From assembly GCF_900176165.1 (NCBI RefSeq), contig NZ_FWWU01000004.1, positions 310,001 through 374,000 of the forward strand: a stretch of DNA of 64,000 nucleotides, read 5' to 3'. Position 1 is the stretch's first letter, and every line of letters begins with the position of its first letter. A program made the translations under genes and the position numbers. Positions 1 to 10,600 of the stretch are shown piece by piece. The notes beneath the pieces were generated by a model. It had not been told where the DNA came from, ran no database searches, and saw only the letters and a program-made list of their open reading frames with translations. This DNA comes from Deinococcus hopiensis KR-140 (GTDB lineage: Bacteria; Deinococcota; Deinococci; Deinococcales; Deinococcaceae).

Positions 1-35
1 TTCTGACGTCCTCCACCTAAACTGCAAGATGTCAG

Positions 36-224
36 TTGACCCACCACGTGGCGTTGGTGATGTTGACGATGCTGTTTTTGCAAACCGTACGTGCCGCTAC
101 CTGCGGTACCGCGCAGGTCATCACCCTGCCGCAGGCACGACGAGAGGCGAGCCGGACCCTTGAAGAGGTCCGGCTGGGTCGGTGCCCACACTGCGGGGAA
201 CAGGTGCGGGGAGCACCCCCATGA
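36..224 (+). CDS. Small hypothetical ORF with half a zinc-ribbon motif
   Basis: A 62-residue frame beginning with TTG. The N-terminus is hydrophobic (VALVMLTMLFLQ) and the C-terminus carries one CPHCGE knuckle, which is half of a zinc ribbon. It runs toward the convergent lipase gene and stops about 30 bases before the IS630-type element. No ribosome binding site or family match is visible, and it may be the tail of a larger broken gene or chance coding. Confidence 0.25.
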   Translation: MTHHVALVMLTMLFLQTVRAATCGTAQVITLPQARREASRTLEEVRLGRCPHCGEQVRGAPP

Positions 225-253
225 GCTCTCAGGAGAGTGACGAAGTCCTGCTA

Positions 254-1600
254 GTGGGTCACTTGGCATGATTGTAGGTATTCACTGGACGACCTGAAGG
301 GTCGTCGCGCCAGACCCACCCAGAGGATGTCGCCTCGCATAGGCTCGCTGACGGCGAGCCCTTCTTTTTCCTCCCCAAACGAACGGGTTCGGGTGCGCAT
401 TCCATCCTCGAGCCGCCCTCTCCAACCACTGGATGATTTGAGTTGGGCTACTCGGACATTGACCTGCCAACGCACGACGAACCAAGATGCGCTGAATCGA
501 CTCCGCCATATTGAGCCAACTCCCGGCCACAGGGGTGTACAGCGGCATGATGCCCTGCTCCATCAACCAACACACCAGTGCTGGCGTCTTATGTCCGATG
601 AGATTGTCGAGGATCAGCAACATGCGAAGAGGCGGCAAGGTGTCGAGCAGCGTGAACTTGACGCACAGTCCTTCCTGCCACCTTTCCCACGCGGCACGGT
701 TGTCTGCCGGTGGCAACGGTGTTGCCCCCGGCAGGGGTTGGAGTACTTCGGAGAGGGTCTGTCGCAGCCAAGGGTGAAGCACCGCATTCGTACAGCTGGT
801 CACTCCACGAACACGGACCTGACCGCTGGCAGGATGAAAGAGGGTCAGCAACTTCGCCGTCCCTGCGCGGACATCCTCGTGTGGGAGACGCGTCGGTTGT
901 CCTGCAGGTTGCCAGGCGCTCCCAGGCTGGAAAATGGCCTGGTAGGGTCCGGCTTCGTCTTCGACCCACACCGCCAGGCCACCTTGTTCCCCTTCAAGGT
1001 ATGCGCGTTCGATCAGTTTTTTTTGGCCTCGGTATCTGGGTCCTGTACGATGACGACGCCTGTTTTGCGTTGTCGTCTGGCCTTTCCCGTTTCGCACCAG
1101 GTTCGGTCCCGCTGCCAGGTCAGCCCGGCTTCGTGTAAGACACCCAAGATGGTGAACGTGCTCAAGCGTTCAAATCCGGGTTCACGACGCAGCACCTTTT
1201 GCAGGGTCACCAGAGACCAGGTGGCCGTGCCGTCTTGCTCCCGATCGGGGGTACGACGCGCTGTCTCTAAGATACGGTTCCGCTGAGCGGAACCGTAGAC
1301 GACGGGAGGACGCCCACCTGGACGTGTTTCGAGTGCTTTTAACCCGTGTTGATTGAAGCGGGAGACCAGACGCGCGACGCCTTCACCGGATCGTCGTCCG
1401 CACAACCGAGCCGCTTCGGTATAGGCCATGCCGGTCGACACCGCGAGAATCGTCTTCGCCCGGCCGACGACAATCGCTGCGGTGTGATGCGAACGGCTCA
1501 ATCGCTCCAAGGTCGCGCGTTCCTCTTCGGTCAGGGAACGCAGCGGGTTTTTCTGGACACGCGGCACCCTAAAAGCCTATACGCAAAGCAAGTGACCCAC
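254..1600 (-). mobile_element. IS630-family insertion sequence
   Basis: A 1,347-bp element bounded by 12-bp perfect terminal inverted repeats: GTGGGTCACTTG at 254-265 and its complement at 1589-1600. Both ends are flanked by TA (252-253 and 1601-1602), the target duplication expected for the IS630/Tc1 group, within a CTAG context on each side. The interior carries a two-frame transposase on the minus strand. The right end abuts a separate MITE-like repeat and shares its TA. Confidence 0.85.
282..1567 (-). CDS. IS630 family transposase, made by -1 frameshift
   Basis: Two overlapping minus-strand frames form one transposase. The first (1567 to 1013, 184 residues) holds the N-terminal helix-turn-helix region (TEAARLCGRRSGEGVARLV). 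The second (1097 to 282) holds the DDE catalytic core: Asp in VEDEAGPY, Asp in LILDNLIGHKTP and Glu in LNMAESIQR. They overlap at a run of eight A residues on the minus strand (1017-1024). A -1 slip there fuses TEAKK to LIERAYLEGE, which reads like the intact family sequence. I infer a programmed frameshift, so the element could be active, because no internal stop interrupts the fused product. The start at 1567 is the first available in the frame. Confidence 0.85.
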
Positions 1601-1718
1601 TAGTACTACAGTTGCATTTGGCGATTGGGTCCCTCAAACACGGGAATTCTCGGGAGGTGACTGGTGACAGAAAGCCCTTGAACAACAGGCTCCTGGAGCA
1701 ACTGCAACTGTAGTACTA
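1601..1718. repeat. MITE-like element with 14-bp inverted repeats
   Basis: A 114-bp non-coding segment (1603-1716) has perfect terminal repeats GTACTACAGTTGCA and TGCAACTGTAGTAC and is flanked by TA at 1601-1602 and 1717-1718. It encodes nothing, so I read it as a Tc1/IS630-type miniature element mobilised in trans. Its terminal bases supply the stop codon of the neighbouring lipase. Excision would leave CGC TAG, so the insertion did not change the protein. The IS630 element sits directly against its left TA. Confidence 0.7.
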
Positions 1719-2567
1719 GCGCCCGTCCAGAAAGTCGCGCACCTGCTGATAAACCCCGGCGTCCACCAACAGCTGACTGTGCGACAGGCAGGACGTCTGG
1801 GTGTTGAACGCTCCCAGCAATGCCACGCTGCCCAGCGGCCGAATGACCTCATCGCAGGGAGACCACCACGTACCGTAACGGACCGCGTCCGGCGTCTCGT
1901 CGCCAGCGTTGAGTTCGGTGAGAAAGGCCGAGTCCGGGCGCATCTCCGCGCAGGACACGTCCGAGCAGTTGTAGGCCGCCTCCGTGCCGTGGTTGGGCCC
2001 AGCCAGCGAGACCCAGGCATCCACCTGGTTGCCACTAGACCCACGCAGGTAGGCCCGCGAGGACAGGCTGCCCATCGAGTGCGCGACGATGTCCACCCGC
2101 CGAGCCCCCGTCTGGGCGAGGATGGCGTCCACCTTCTGCGCGATCAACCGGGCGGTGTCCCAGTTGGACAGATGGGTGTCGTACGTCCAGGAAAACAGCT
2201 CCCCGTCGGTCCAACCGTCCTGCCGAAAGCGGTTCACCATGACCAGCCAGACCAGCCCTGCGGAATTGTAGCCGTGCACAAACAGGATGGGATCATGCGC
2301 AGGCCCAGGGGCTGGACTGGGGGCCGGCGGCACGGGAGACGGTGTGGTGGGGGGTGTGGGAGGCGGTGGAGCGGGGGGTGTGGGAGACGGCGCGGTGGGA
2401 GGGGTAGGAGACGGCGGGGGGGATGGTGCAGGATCCGGAGCGGGCGACGACGGCGGTGTGACTGGGGCTGGCGTGGAGGGGGGTGCCGGTGAGGCCGAAG
2501 GACTGCACGCGCCGAGCAGGCTGCCGGTCAGGACCATCAGGAAGAAGCGCTGAAGCAACGGAGACAT
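1716..2567 (-). CDS. Secreted lipase-like lipoprotein (alpha/beta hydrolase)
   Basis: A 283-residue triacylglycerol lipase or esterase of the Bacillus LipA/EstA type. Residues 1-21 form a lipoprotein signal with lipobox LGAC, so Cys21 is the likely lipidated residue. Residues 25-90 are an extremely Pro/Ser/Thr-rich spacer that would hold the enzyme away from the envelope. The catalytic domain begins at about residue 92 with LFVHGYNSAG (oxyanion-hole HG). The nucleophile is Ser164 in AHSMG, and Asp239 and His263 fit the rest of the triad. The substrate is probably an extracellular acyl ester. The gene is divergent from the sensor kinase at 2674. A MITE-like element sits exactly at its stop codon, and the C-terminus VYQQVRDFLDGR looks complete. 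Confidence 0.85.
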   Translation of the reverse strand: MSPLLQRFFLMVLTGSLLGACSPSASPAPPSTPAPVTPPSSPAPDPAPSPPPSPTPPTAPSPTPPAPPPPTPPTTPSPVPPAPSPAPGPAHDPILFVHGYNSAGLVWLVMVNRFRQDGWTDGELFSWTYDTHLSNWDTARLIAQKVDAILAQTGARRVDIVAHSMGSLSSRAYLRGSSGNQVDAWVSLAGPNHGTEAAYNCSDVSCAEMRPDSAFLTELNAGDETPDAVRYGTWWSPCDEVIRPLGSVALLGAFNTQTSCLSHSQLLVDAGVYQQVRDFLDGR

Positions 2568-2673
2568 CTACCACGTATTCAAACGTATTTTCGGCAGGTG
2601 CAAGGTGCTCCGGGCTGCCCTCCCCAGGACCACCCTCCAGGACAACGTCCTCCGCAGCCGTTAACATCACGGG

Positions 2674-5604
2674 GTGTCTGAGCCGCCTGCAGCAGGTTTG
2701 CCGGAATTTCTCGATGACCTGCCCCTGCCGGCCCTGGTGTGTACCCGGGAGGGCGTGGCGCTGGCGGTCAACCAGGCGTTTACAGAGTGGACGGGACAGA
2801 CGCCGGGAAACCAGCGGGAGCCGCTTCCCGTTCACCCGGACGACGGCGAATCCTGGGCCCGGTTGCTGGAGCGGGCCCAGGAACCAGGCGGGGTGGCCGG
2901 AGCAGAGCTGCGTCTGCGCGCGGCGAGCGGAGCGTACCGCTGGTGCCGGGTGCGGGGTCGCCTGCACTCCCCGGTGGGGCCTCCGACGCTCCTCCTCGTG
3001 ACCGTTCAGGACGTCAACGACCTCAAGGAAGCCGGGGAACAGCTGCGCCTGATGCAGGAGGCCAGCGGTCTGGGAGGTTGGAGCCTGGACGTCGCGGCCG
3101 GGCAGCTGACCATGATGCCTGAAACCCTGCGGCAGTTGGAGCTGACCGAAACGCCTCTGCCCCTGACGGCATTTCTGGAACGTGTCCACGAGGAAGACCG
3201 TGAGGAGGTGCGGGCGACGTTCGCGCAGGCGGCCGAGTCGGCCAGCCCGCAGACGCTTCGGGTGGAACACCGCTTCCTGCGGGGCGACGGACGCAAGGTG
3301 TGGCTGGAACACCACCTGCGCGCCGAGGGAAACGTCTCCCACCCGGCCGCGCGGCTGCTGGGAACCGTGAGTGACTCCACGGCCCGCAAGGAGGCCGAGC
3401 TGCGCCTGACGCTGCTCGCCCGCGCGGGCGAGACGCTCGCACAGAACCTGGATGTGGACGAGACCCTGCAGCGGCTGACCCGGCTGACCGTGCCGGTCCT
3501 GGCCGACTGGTGCGCGGTGTATCTCCTGAGGCCCGACGGAACCCTGCACCCCCAGGCTTACACGCACCGTGACCCGGAGAGGGGCAGGGTTGCCGAGGCG
3601 TACCTGACCGCCTTTCCGCAGCGGATAGACGATATGGGCGCGGTCTCCAGGGTCTACCGGGAGAACGTGCCGGTGTTGTTGCCGCGCATCACCGACGAGA
3701 TGTTGGGCGCCCTGCCGATTTCCGAGGAGCAGCGCAGGCTGCTGCGCGCCTTTGGCTTCGGCTCGTCGCTGCTCGTGCCGCTGGCGGTACGCGGGCAGGT
3801 GGTGGGCACCCTCAGCCTGGCCCTGTACCAGGCCGGGCGCAGCTTCAGCGAGGGGGACGTGCCCTTTGTGCAGGAGTTGGCCCGCCGGGCGGCCCTGGCG
3901 CTGGAAAACGCCCGGCTGTACGAACAGGCGCGGGGGCGGGGCGCGGACCTCGAGGCCCGGGTGGCTGAGCGCACCGCCGAGCTCGCGGCGCGGACACAGG
4001 CGCTTGAGGCGTTCGCCGAGCTGTCGCGCGACCTCAGCGCTCAACAGGATCCGGCCGCGCTCGTGGGCCGCGCGCAGGACATTCTGGTGGGCCTGCTGCC
4101 GCAGGGGGTCAGCACCTACTACGAGTTGGACGCGGGACGCTGGCGGCTGCAGTCCTCGCGGGGGACCTTCAGGAATCCGGCGGTCCGGCCCGTCCTGGAA
4201 CTGGGTTTGCCGCGCGGCGAGACGCCCAATGTGGACCGGCCCTTCGACACGGGGCTGCCCTTTTACCAGGAGCACTACGATCCCGGCACGACGCCTGCCG
4301 CTGCGGCCCAACTGCAAGACATCGGCGCAACGGCCACCCTGCCAGTGCTGGTGGGGGGAGAGCCGCGGGGCGTGCTGGTGGTGGGCACCCACGAGGTGCG
4401 GCCCTGGGCGGCCCCCGAGCGCGTCTTGCTGGAGACCACGGCGCGCGCGCTGGGGCTGGCCCTGGAACGGGCGGACGCCCTGCGCGAATTGCAGCGTGAA
4501 CGGGTGTTTCTGTCGGGCGTGCTGCGCAGCCTGTCTGAAGGCATCGTGGCCTGCGACGCCTCCGGCCGCCTGACCCTGTTCAACGAGAGCACCGCAGAGC
4601 TGCACGGCCTGCCGCTGGCGCCGCTGCCACCCGAGCGCTGGGCCGAGCACTACGGCCTGTACCACCCGGACGGCAGCCGGCACATGAGGATGGAAGAGGT
4701 GCCGCTCTACCGGGCGTGGCGCGGCGAGCAGGTTCGCGACGTGGAGATGGTTGTCCGCCCCCGGGAGGGCGAGTCCCGCCTTGTGCTGAGCGTGGGGGGG
4801 CCGGTCCTCGGAGAGGGAGGACAGACGCTGGGGGCCGTCGTGGCGATGCGCGACGTGACCGAGCGTTACCAAGCCGAGGCGGCGCTGCGCGAGGCCAACG
4901 AGAACCTGCGCCGCTCCAACCAGGAGCTCGAGCAGTTCGCCTACGTTGCCAGCCATGACCTCCAGACGCCGCTGCGCGCGGTGACGAGCTTTGCCGGCCT
5001 GCTGCAAAAACGCTACGGGGAGCGCCTCGACGCGCGGGGGCATACGTACCTGAGTCACATCGTGCAGGGGGGCGAGCGCATGAAGCGGTTGGTAGACGAC
5101 CTGCTGGCCTTTTCGCGGGTGCATACCCAGCAGCGCCCTCCGCAACCGGTGGACAGCGCGAATACCCTGCGCGAGGTGGTGGAGCTGCTCGGGCCCGAGC
5201 TCGAAGCGTCGGGCGGCTGGGTCACGTCCGGCCCGCTGCCCTGGGTGCAGGCCGACGAGGGCCAGCTGTCGAGGTTGCTCGTCAACCTGATCGGCAACGC
5301 GCTGAAGTACCGCCGCCCGGAAGTGCCGCCGCGCGTCCACGTCACCGCCCAGCCCGAGGGCAGCCTGTGGCGCTTCGCGGTGGCCGACAACGGCGTAGGC
5401 ATCGACGCGCGTTACCACGAACAGGTCTTTGTGCCGTTCCAGCGCCTGCATGCCCAGGACGACATCGAGGGCACTGGCCTGGGGCTGGCCGTCAGCCGCA
5501 AGATCGTGGAGCGCCACGGCGGTCAGCTGTGGCTCGAAAGCGTGCCGGGGCAGGGCAGCACCTTCTTCCTGACCCTGCCCGGAGCGGAGCGCGAAGTCTC
5601 CTGA
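2674..5604 (+). CDS. Multi-sensor histidine kinase (PAS-PAS-GAF-GAF-PAS-HisKA)
   Basis: A 976-residue sensor kinase without evident membrane segments, so probably cytoplasmic. Order: PAS (about 1-115), PAS (120-245), GAF (250-415), a short coiled coil, GAF (455-615), PAS (620-740), a HisKA helix with phospho-acceptor His761 in VASHDLQTPLR, and a HATPase domain with DNGVGID and GTGLGLAVS boxes. The H-box is the phytochrome-like type. A GTG start is chosen because TAACAT (2662-2667) lies 6 nt upstream, as in a leaderless promoter. No response regulator is adjacent, so the output partner is unknown. It shares modules with the kinases at 7.6 and 12.7 kb. Confidence 0.9.
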   Translation: MSEPPAAGLPEFLDDLPLPALVCTREGVALAVNQAFTEWTGQTPGNQREPLPVHPDDGESWARLLERAQEPGGVAGAELRLRAASGAYRWCRVRGRLHSPVGPPTLLLVTVQDVNDLKEAGEQLRLMQEASGLGGWSLDVAAGQLTMMPETLRQLELTETPLPLTAFLERVHEEDREEVRATFAQAAESASPQTLRVEHRFLRGDGRKVWLEHHLRAEGNVSHPAARLLGTVSDSTARKEAELRLTLLARAGETLAQNLDVDETLQRLTRLTVPVLADWCAVYLLRPDGTLHPQAYTHRDPERGRVAEAYLTAFPQRIDDMGAVSRVYRENVPVLLPRITDEMLGALPISEEQRRLLRAFGFGSSLLVPLAVRGQVVGTLSLALYQAGRSFSEGDVPFVQELARRAALALENARLYEQARGRGADLEARVAERTAELAARTQALEAFAELSRDLSAQQDPAALVGRAQDILVGLLPQGVSTYYELDAGRWRLQSSRGTFRNPAVRPVLELGLPRGETPNVDRPFDTGLPFYQEHYDPGTTPAAAAQLQDIGATATLPVLVGGEPRGVLVVGTHEVRPWAAPERVLLETTARALGLALERADALRELQRERVFLSGVLRSLSEGIVACDASGRLTLFNESTAELHGLPLAPLPPERWAEHYGLYHPDGSRHMRMEEVPLYRAWRGEQVRDVEMVVRPREGESRLVLSVGGPVLGEGGQTLGAVVAMRDVTERYQAEAALREANENLRRSNQELEQFAYVASHDLQTPLRAVTSFAGLLQKRYGERLDARGHTYLSHIVQGGERMKRLVDDLLAFSRVHTQQRPPQPVDSANTLREVVELLGPELEASGGWVTSGPLPWVQADEGQLSRLLVNLIGNALKYRRPEVPPRVHVTAQPEGSLWRFAVADNGVGIDARYHEQVFVPFQRLHAQDDIEGTGLGLAVSRKIVERHGGQLWLESVPGQGSTFFLTLPGAEREVS

Positions 5605-5707
5605 CACGGCGGGAGTCTGTTTCCCGCTTGCCCCGCTCGAACTCACCCCGTAGATCATTTGGAGCGCGCAGATTCCTCCTTGCCGGGAAGAGGCGGGCTC
5701 AAAAGAA

Positions 5708-5746
5708 GCGGGGAGGTGGTGAGCATGTCGCTCGCCACCTCCCCGC
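5708..5746 (-). terminator. Hairpin terminator between kinase and deacetylase genes
   Basis: A perfect 12-bp stem (GCGGGGAGGTGG at 5708-5719 pairing with 5735-5746) with a 15-nt loop. On the minus strand it is followed by TTCTTTTG, so it fits a Rho-independent terminator for the polysaccharide deacetylase gene ending at 5765. It may also stop the kinase transcript from the other side. Confidence 0.7.
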
Positions 5747-5764
5747 GCTCCAGGTCCGCTGCCC

Positions 5765-7444
5765 TTAACGCCCCATGCGGCGCAGCGCCTCACCCATCGT
5801 CACCACGGGCACACCCTTGCCCTTGATGTAGTCGATGGTCTGGCTGAGGTATTCCTGCTGCTGGTCGGTGTGCAGTTCGTCGCCTGGATGAATCATAAAG
5901 ACCAGCCAGTCCTTGTTCTTGACGGCCTGGTCCACCGTGGCCTTGTAGAAGTCCAGCGTGCCCCAGGTGCCGTTGGCATACGCGCCCAGCGCGTAGCGAC
6001 CAATCTGGTAGTTGGTGGTCAGGGGCAGCGTGTTGCCCTCACCCCAGGCCAGCACCCCGTGGCGGAAGTACTTGCACACCACGGCCCGCACCCGCGCGTC
6101 CTGCTGGCCGTAGGGGTAGACCAGGGTGTCGGTATTGAATCCGAACAGGGCCAGCTCCTTTTTGGAGTCGCGCACCTCGCGCAGCAGGTCCTCGTCGGAC
6201 AGGGTGGTCATGTCGGGGTGGCTCACCGTGTGGCTCACGATCTCCCAGCCTGCCTGCTTGAGCTCGCGCACCCCCTCCAGCCCCAGGAAATAGGGGTCGG
6301 GATTGGTCATCTGCCCGCTGATCACGGCGCTCGTCGCCACGATGCCCTTGGCCTTGAAGAGGGGCAGCAGCTTGGTCTTGTCGGCCTTGGACGCGTCGTC
6401 GGTGATGAAGGTGATCATGGGCCCCGGTGACGTCGCGGTGGCCTGCGCACCCAGGCTGTTGGGCGTGACGCCGCCCAGGCAGCCTTGCGGCTCGGGCTCG
6501 TTGTCAACCAGGTAGACGGGCTTGGCCCCCGTGGTCAGGCGGACGTTGGGAATCCGCACGGTTTTGAGGCCACCCGGGGCCCTGTCCTTGTCGAGGTCGC
6601 CGATCAGGGCGAGCTCCTCGGCTCCGGTGCTCGCGGCGCGCGCCGCGGCGCTCGCGGTGGTTTCGCCCACCAGGCGCGTCACGCGCTCACGGTTGGACTG
6701 CGACAGCAGCAGGTTCATGGAAAACTCGCGGGGCGTGTTCTCGTCCACCAGCGGCAGCTTGACCACCAGGGTCAGCGTGCCCTTCTCGCCGGGCCGCAGC
6801 ACCTGGCTGCCTGTGGCGCTGTTCAGCACGTTGAAGCCGTATTCCAGCACGTCGTCGCCGCGCTCGAGCAGCCCCTTCTGCCGGCCCTTGTCCTCGAGCC
6901 GCTGCGCCTCGTCCTCCGTGAGGGCCGTGAAGCCGAAGCTGGAAAACTCGGTGGGCGCGGTCTTCAGCCACTCACCGGGGCGGATGTTGCGGGCCACGAT
7001 GGAGTTGGTGTAGGGCTGGCCCTGAGGATTGATCAGCCCGGAGATGGCCGTGCCGGCCACGCTGCCCTGCGCCGGGGCGTAGGCGATCAGCGAGAGGTTG
7101 CTGAAGGTGGTCTTGGAGACGTTGGTCAGGTCAAACGAAATCCACAGGTAACGCCGGTTGGCGAGGTCGTCATCGTAGACGCCCGAGCGCGAGGACTGCA
7201 CGTCCACCGTGTCGACGGGGAAGATCGGCTTGAGCTTGGCCTGGGGGTGCAGGCCCTGCGCGCTGAGGCTGCCGCTTGCCGGGTTGCCCAGGGTGAGCTG
7301 GAAGGCCCCCAGGGTATCTGCCGCCGCAGCCGCGTTTTGTGAGGGGCCCTGATTCAGGCCTGGATCATTGGCACAGGCCGAGAGGGACGCAGTAAGGAAG
7401 AGACAAAGGGCCGCAAGAGGGGCCGTCCGGCGTCGGTACGTCAT
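5765..7444 (-). CDS. Lipoprotein polysaccharide deacetylase (NodB domain)
   Basis: A 559-residue exported protein. A signal peptide ends in the lipobox LSAC, so it is probably anchored in the envelope. Residues of about 30-300 form a domain I do not recognise, with beta-rich stretches such as YLWISFDLTNVSKTTF. The C-terminal third is a NodB/CE4 deacetylase: TDD near residue 346 (catalytic and metal Asp), SHTVSHPDM near 401 (the two metal His), then a VYPYGQQD motif. Such enzymes remove acetyl groups from N-acetylated sugars in polysaccharide or peptidoglycan. The ATG start has an upstream AGGAGAAAAACC-like ribosome site. It stands alone between two kinase genes. Confidence 0.85.
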   Translation of the reverse strand: MTYRRRTAPLAALCLFLTASLSACANDPGLNQGPSQNAAAAADTLGAFQLTLGNPASGSLSAQGLHPQAKLKPIFPVDTVDVQSSRSGVYDDDLANRRYLWISFDLTNVSKTTFSNLSLIAYAPAQGSVAGTAISGLINPQGQPYTNSIVARNIRPGEWLKTAPTEFSSFGFTALTEDEAQRLEDKGRQKGLLERGDDVLEYGFNVLNSATGSQVLRPGEKGTLTLVVKLPLVDENTPREFSMNLLLSQSNRERVTRLVGETTASAAARAASTGAEELALIGDLDKDRAPGGLKTVRIPNVRLTTGAKPVYLVDNEPEPQGCLGGVTPNSLGAQATATSPGPMITFITDDASKADKTKLLPLFKAKGIVATSAVISGQMTNPDPYFLGLEGVRELKQAGWEIVSHTVSHPDMTTLSDEDLLREVRDSKKELALFGFNTDTLVYPYGQQDARVRAVVCKYFRHGVLAWGEGNTLPLTTNYQIGRYALGAYANGTWGTLDFYKATVDQAVKNKDWLVFMIHPGDELHTDQQQEYLSQTIDYIKGKGVPVVTMGEALRRMGR

Positions 7445-7616
7445 GGTTTTTCTCCTGATAGCCAGCGTGAAAGTAGGCCGAATTCAGCGCTCCAGATGCT
7501 TCCCTGGAGATTGCTCACCTCATTCTATAGAATTTTTCACACTTTCAGTGCAAGGCGGACCGGTGGAATGATGGGGGGGGCGATCCCCTCCTTGCGTGAA
7601 GAAACTTTCACCCAGT

Positions 7617-10600
7617 TCAAAGATCGGGGGCGGCGTCCCCGGCTGCCCCGCCTCCATCCGGTAGGCTGAAGCTGAAGGTGGCACCCTCGCCGGGCTGAGA
7701 CTCGGCCCACACGCGTCCGCCATGCCGCGTCACGATGCGCTGCACATTCGCGAGGCCCACGCCGGTGCCCTGAAAATCCTCAGGGGTATGCAGGCGCTGA
7801 AACACCCCAAACAGCTTGTCCGCCAGGGCCGGATCGAAACCCACGCCGTTGTCGCGCACGTGAATGGCCCATTCGCCCTGGCCCTCAGGGGTGACGGCGC
7901 GCTGGGCACTCACGGTGACCCGGGCCTGCGCCTCGCGCCCGCTGTATTTGAGGGCATTGGACAGCAGGTTGTACAGCACCTGCCGCAGCAGCGGCGCGTC
8001 GCCCTGAACGGTGGGAAGTGGGCCGACGTTCCAGAGCACCTCACGTTCCCCGGTTTCGGGATCGAGGTCGAGCCGCACGCTCCGGACGAGTTCGCCGAGG
8101 TCCACCGGCGTGACCCGCAGGGGCTGGCGGCCATGGCGCGCGAGTTCCAGCAGGGCGTCGACCATGCCGTTCATGCGGATGGCCGCCTCCTCGATCATGG
8201 TGAGGAAACGGTCCGCCTTGGCCGGATCGCGCTCGAGGTTGCGCCGGAGCATGGCAGCGAAACCCGCCACGTGCCGGATGGGCGCGCGCAGGTCGTGCGA
8301 TACGCTGTAGGAAAAGGCGTCGAGTTCGGCGTTCACCTCCTGCAGCTCAGCGGTGCGCCGCGCCACCTCGCCCTCCAGGGTGGCCTGCCACGCTCCGCGC
8401 TCGGCCTCGATGCGTTTGCGCTCGCGGATGTCGCGGCTGACGGTGGCGTACCCGAAACGCTCGTGGGTGGTGGGGTCCGTCAGGGCGAACACCGAACGGT
8501 GAACGTCGATGTCCTCGCCGCTCACGAGGTGCCGGAAGCGCGTCTCGCCCTCCCAGTGTCCCGCGAGGCGCACCTGCGGCCACACCTCCCGGCGCAGCCG
8601 CGCCTCGTCCTCCGGCGGGATCAGTCTGGCCATGGTCAGGCCGTGCGGCACCTCCCCGCCGAGGCCCACGAGCTTGCGGCCCGCCGCATTGAGGTACACC
8701 AGGTTGTCGTCCAGGTCCGCAAAGGCGATGAAGTCGGTGCTTTCCTCGACCACCCGTGCCAGCCGGGTGCGCTCGCGCTCGTGCTGCCGGCGCTCGGTCA
8801 CGTCCTCGAGCAGCGCCACGCTGTAAAGCGGCTGGCCCGCGTCGCCCCGCACCAGGCTGGCCGTCACGTTGACCCACAGCCGCCGGCCGTCCTGGCGCAC
8901 CACCTGCTCCTCCATCGACAGGATGTCGCGCCTGCCGCGCAGCAGTTCGCCCAGCGTGGCCGTGACTCCAGCCACGCGCTCGGGCGGAGTCAGGTCCGCT
9001 GCCGTCAGGTTCAGCAGCTCGTCCTGGCGGTAACCCAGCATGGCCTCGGCCGCCGGGTTGGCCTCCAGCAGCTGCCCGCCCAGCCCGATGCGCACGATGC
9101 CCAGCGCGGCGTGTTCCACCAGGGCGCGGTAGCGGGCCTCGCGCTCACGCAGCTGCCGCTCGGCCTCGAGCTGCTCGGTGATGTCGGTGTCCACCCCGGT
9201 CCACTCGCGCACCGTGCCGTCACTGTCCAGGATCGGCACAGCGCGCACGTGAAAGTGCCGGTAGCTGCCGTCCCGCACCCGCACCCGCTGCTGCATCTCG
9301 TACACGCTGCCGGTCGTGACCGCCCGCGCCCACGCGTTGTGGACCGCCGGCAGGTCGTCCGGGTGAATGCGCGCGGCCCAGCCCTCCCCGAGGTATTCCT
9401 CGTGGGTCTGGCCGGTGAGCGCTTCCCAGCCTGGCTGCTCCTCGACGTGTTCACCCGCCGCGTTGGACGTCCACACGATCTGACGCGAGGCGTCGATCAA
9501 GGTGCGGTAGCGCGCGAGCGCCTGCTGCGCGTCTCCGTACAGCTGCGCGTTGTCGAGCGCGAACGCCGCCTGCTGCGCGAGGTCCTGCGCCAGCTCGAAG
9601 TCGGCGGGGGTCAGGGTGCGCTCGGGTGTGCTCGTCGCCAGGCTCAGCACCCCGATGTTGATCCCCCGCACCCGCATCGGCACCGAGACCAGCGAGTGCA
9701 CCTGCAGCCGACGAACGTACTGCACGCGCTCCTCGGACAGGCTCTGGAGAACCGCCTCGGACAGCACGGGCACGAAGACCGCCTCCCCCGTTCCAAAGAC
9801 CCAGGCGGTGGTCCCGGGCTCGTCCGGGTTGGAGGGAAAGCGCGACAGGTACTCGCGCAGCAGGTCCACCAGCGCCGGATCGCGGTGGGCCAGGGCGGCC
9901 GGTTCCAGGAGCCCGTCGCCCGGTGCTGGCCGGTACACCGCGCACCAGTCGGCCACCTGCTCCACCGCCAGCCGGGTCACGCTCCGCAGGGTTTCCCCGA
10001 CGTCCAGCGACTGCGCGAGCAGGTTCCCCACCTTCGCCAGAAACGCGGACCGCTGCCGGGCCTGCCGCTCGGCGTCGTACAGCTGCGCGCGGTACAGCGC
10101 CTGCGCGCACTGGTCGACCACGGTACAGATAAAGGCCTGCTGCCTGAGCTGGAGACCGTGCTCGTCAGTAAACGAGAGGGCCAGGCCAAAGCGCGTCTCG
10201 CCCGCCTGCATCGGCAGCGCCGCAATAGCGCGTGTCGGAGACTGCAGCAGCGGCAGCATCTGGGGAAAGTCCCGCGCAACGTCTTGCAGGGAAGAGAAGA
10301 TGGCCCGCCCCTCGCGCATGGCCCGCACCACCTGAAATCCGTCGTCACTTGGAAAGCGCGTCCAGGTGGTACCGATGGGACTGGCATACCCGAAAGAACC
10401 CACCATATACATGGTCTGTGGGTTGAGCGCCTGAATCAGGGTCCCTCCATACGCCCCGGTGAGCCGCACGGCCTGCTCCAGCACCAGCCGCTGCACGTCC
10501 TCACTCGTCACTGCGCCCGAGAGTGCGCTCGTGAGCTCCTGCAACGCGCGCGCCTGCGCCTCACCCACCGCGTCCTCTTCAGGCCCGCCGTCCCCACCGC

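Noticed and set aside
222..253. An ATG overlapping the stop of the small ORF, seeming to start a gene cut by the IS630 element
   Set aside because: When the IS and MITE are removed, the frame simply continues antisense into the lipase gene, so no separate gene is implied.
2293..5793. A 1,166-codon minus-strand open frame antisense to the first kinase and lipase linker
   Set aside because: It mirrors the GC-rich third-position pattern of the real gene, its residues are Arg/Gln/His/Pro-rich with no domain, and it crosses a well-defined opposite gene.
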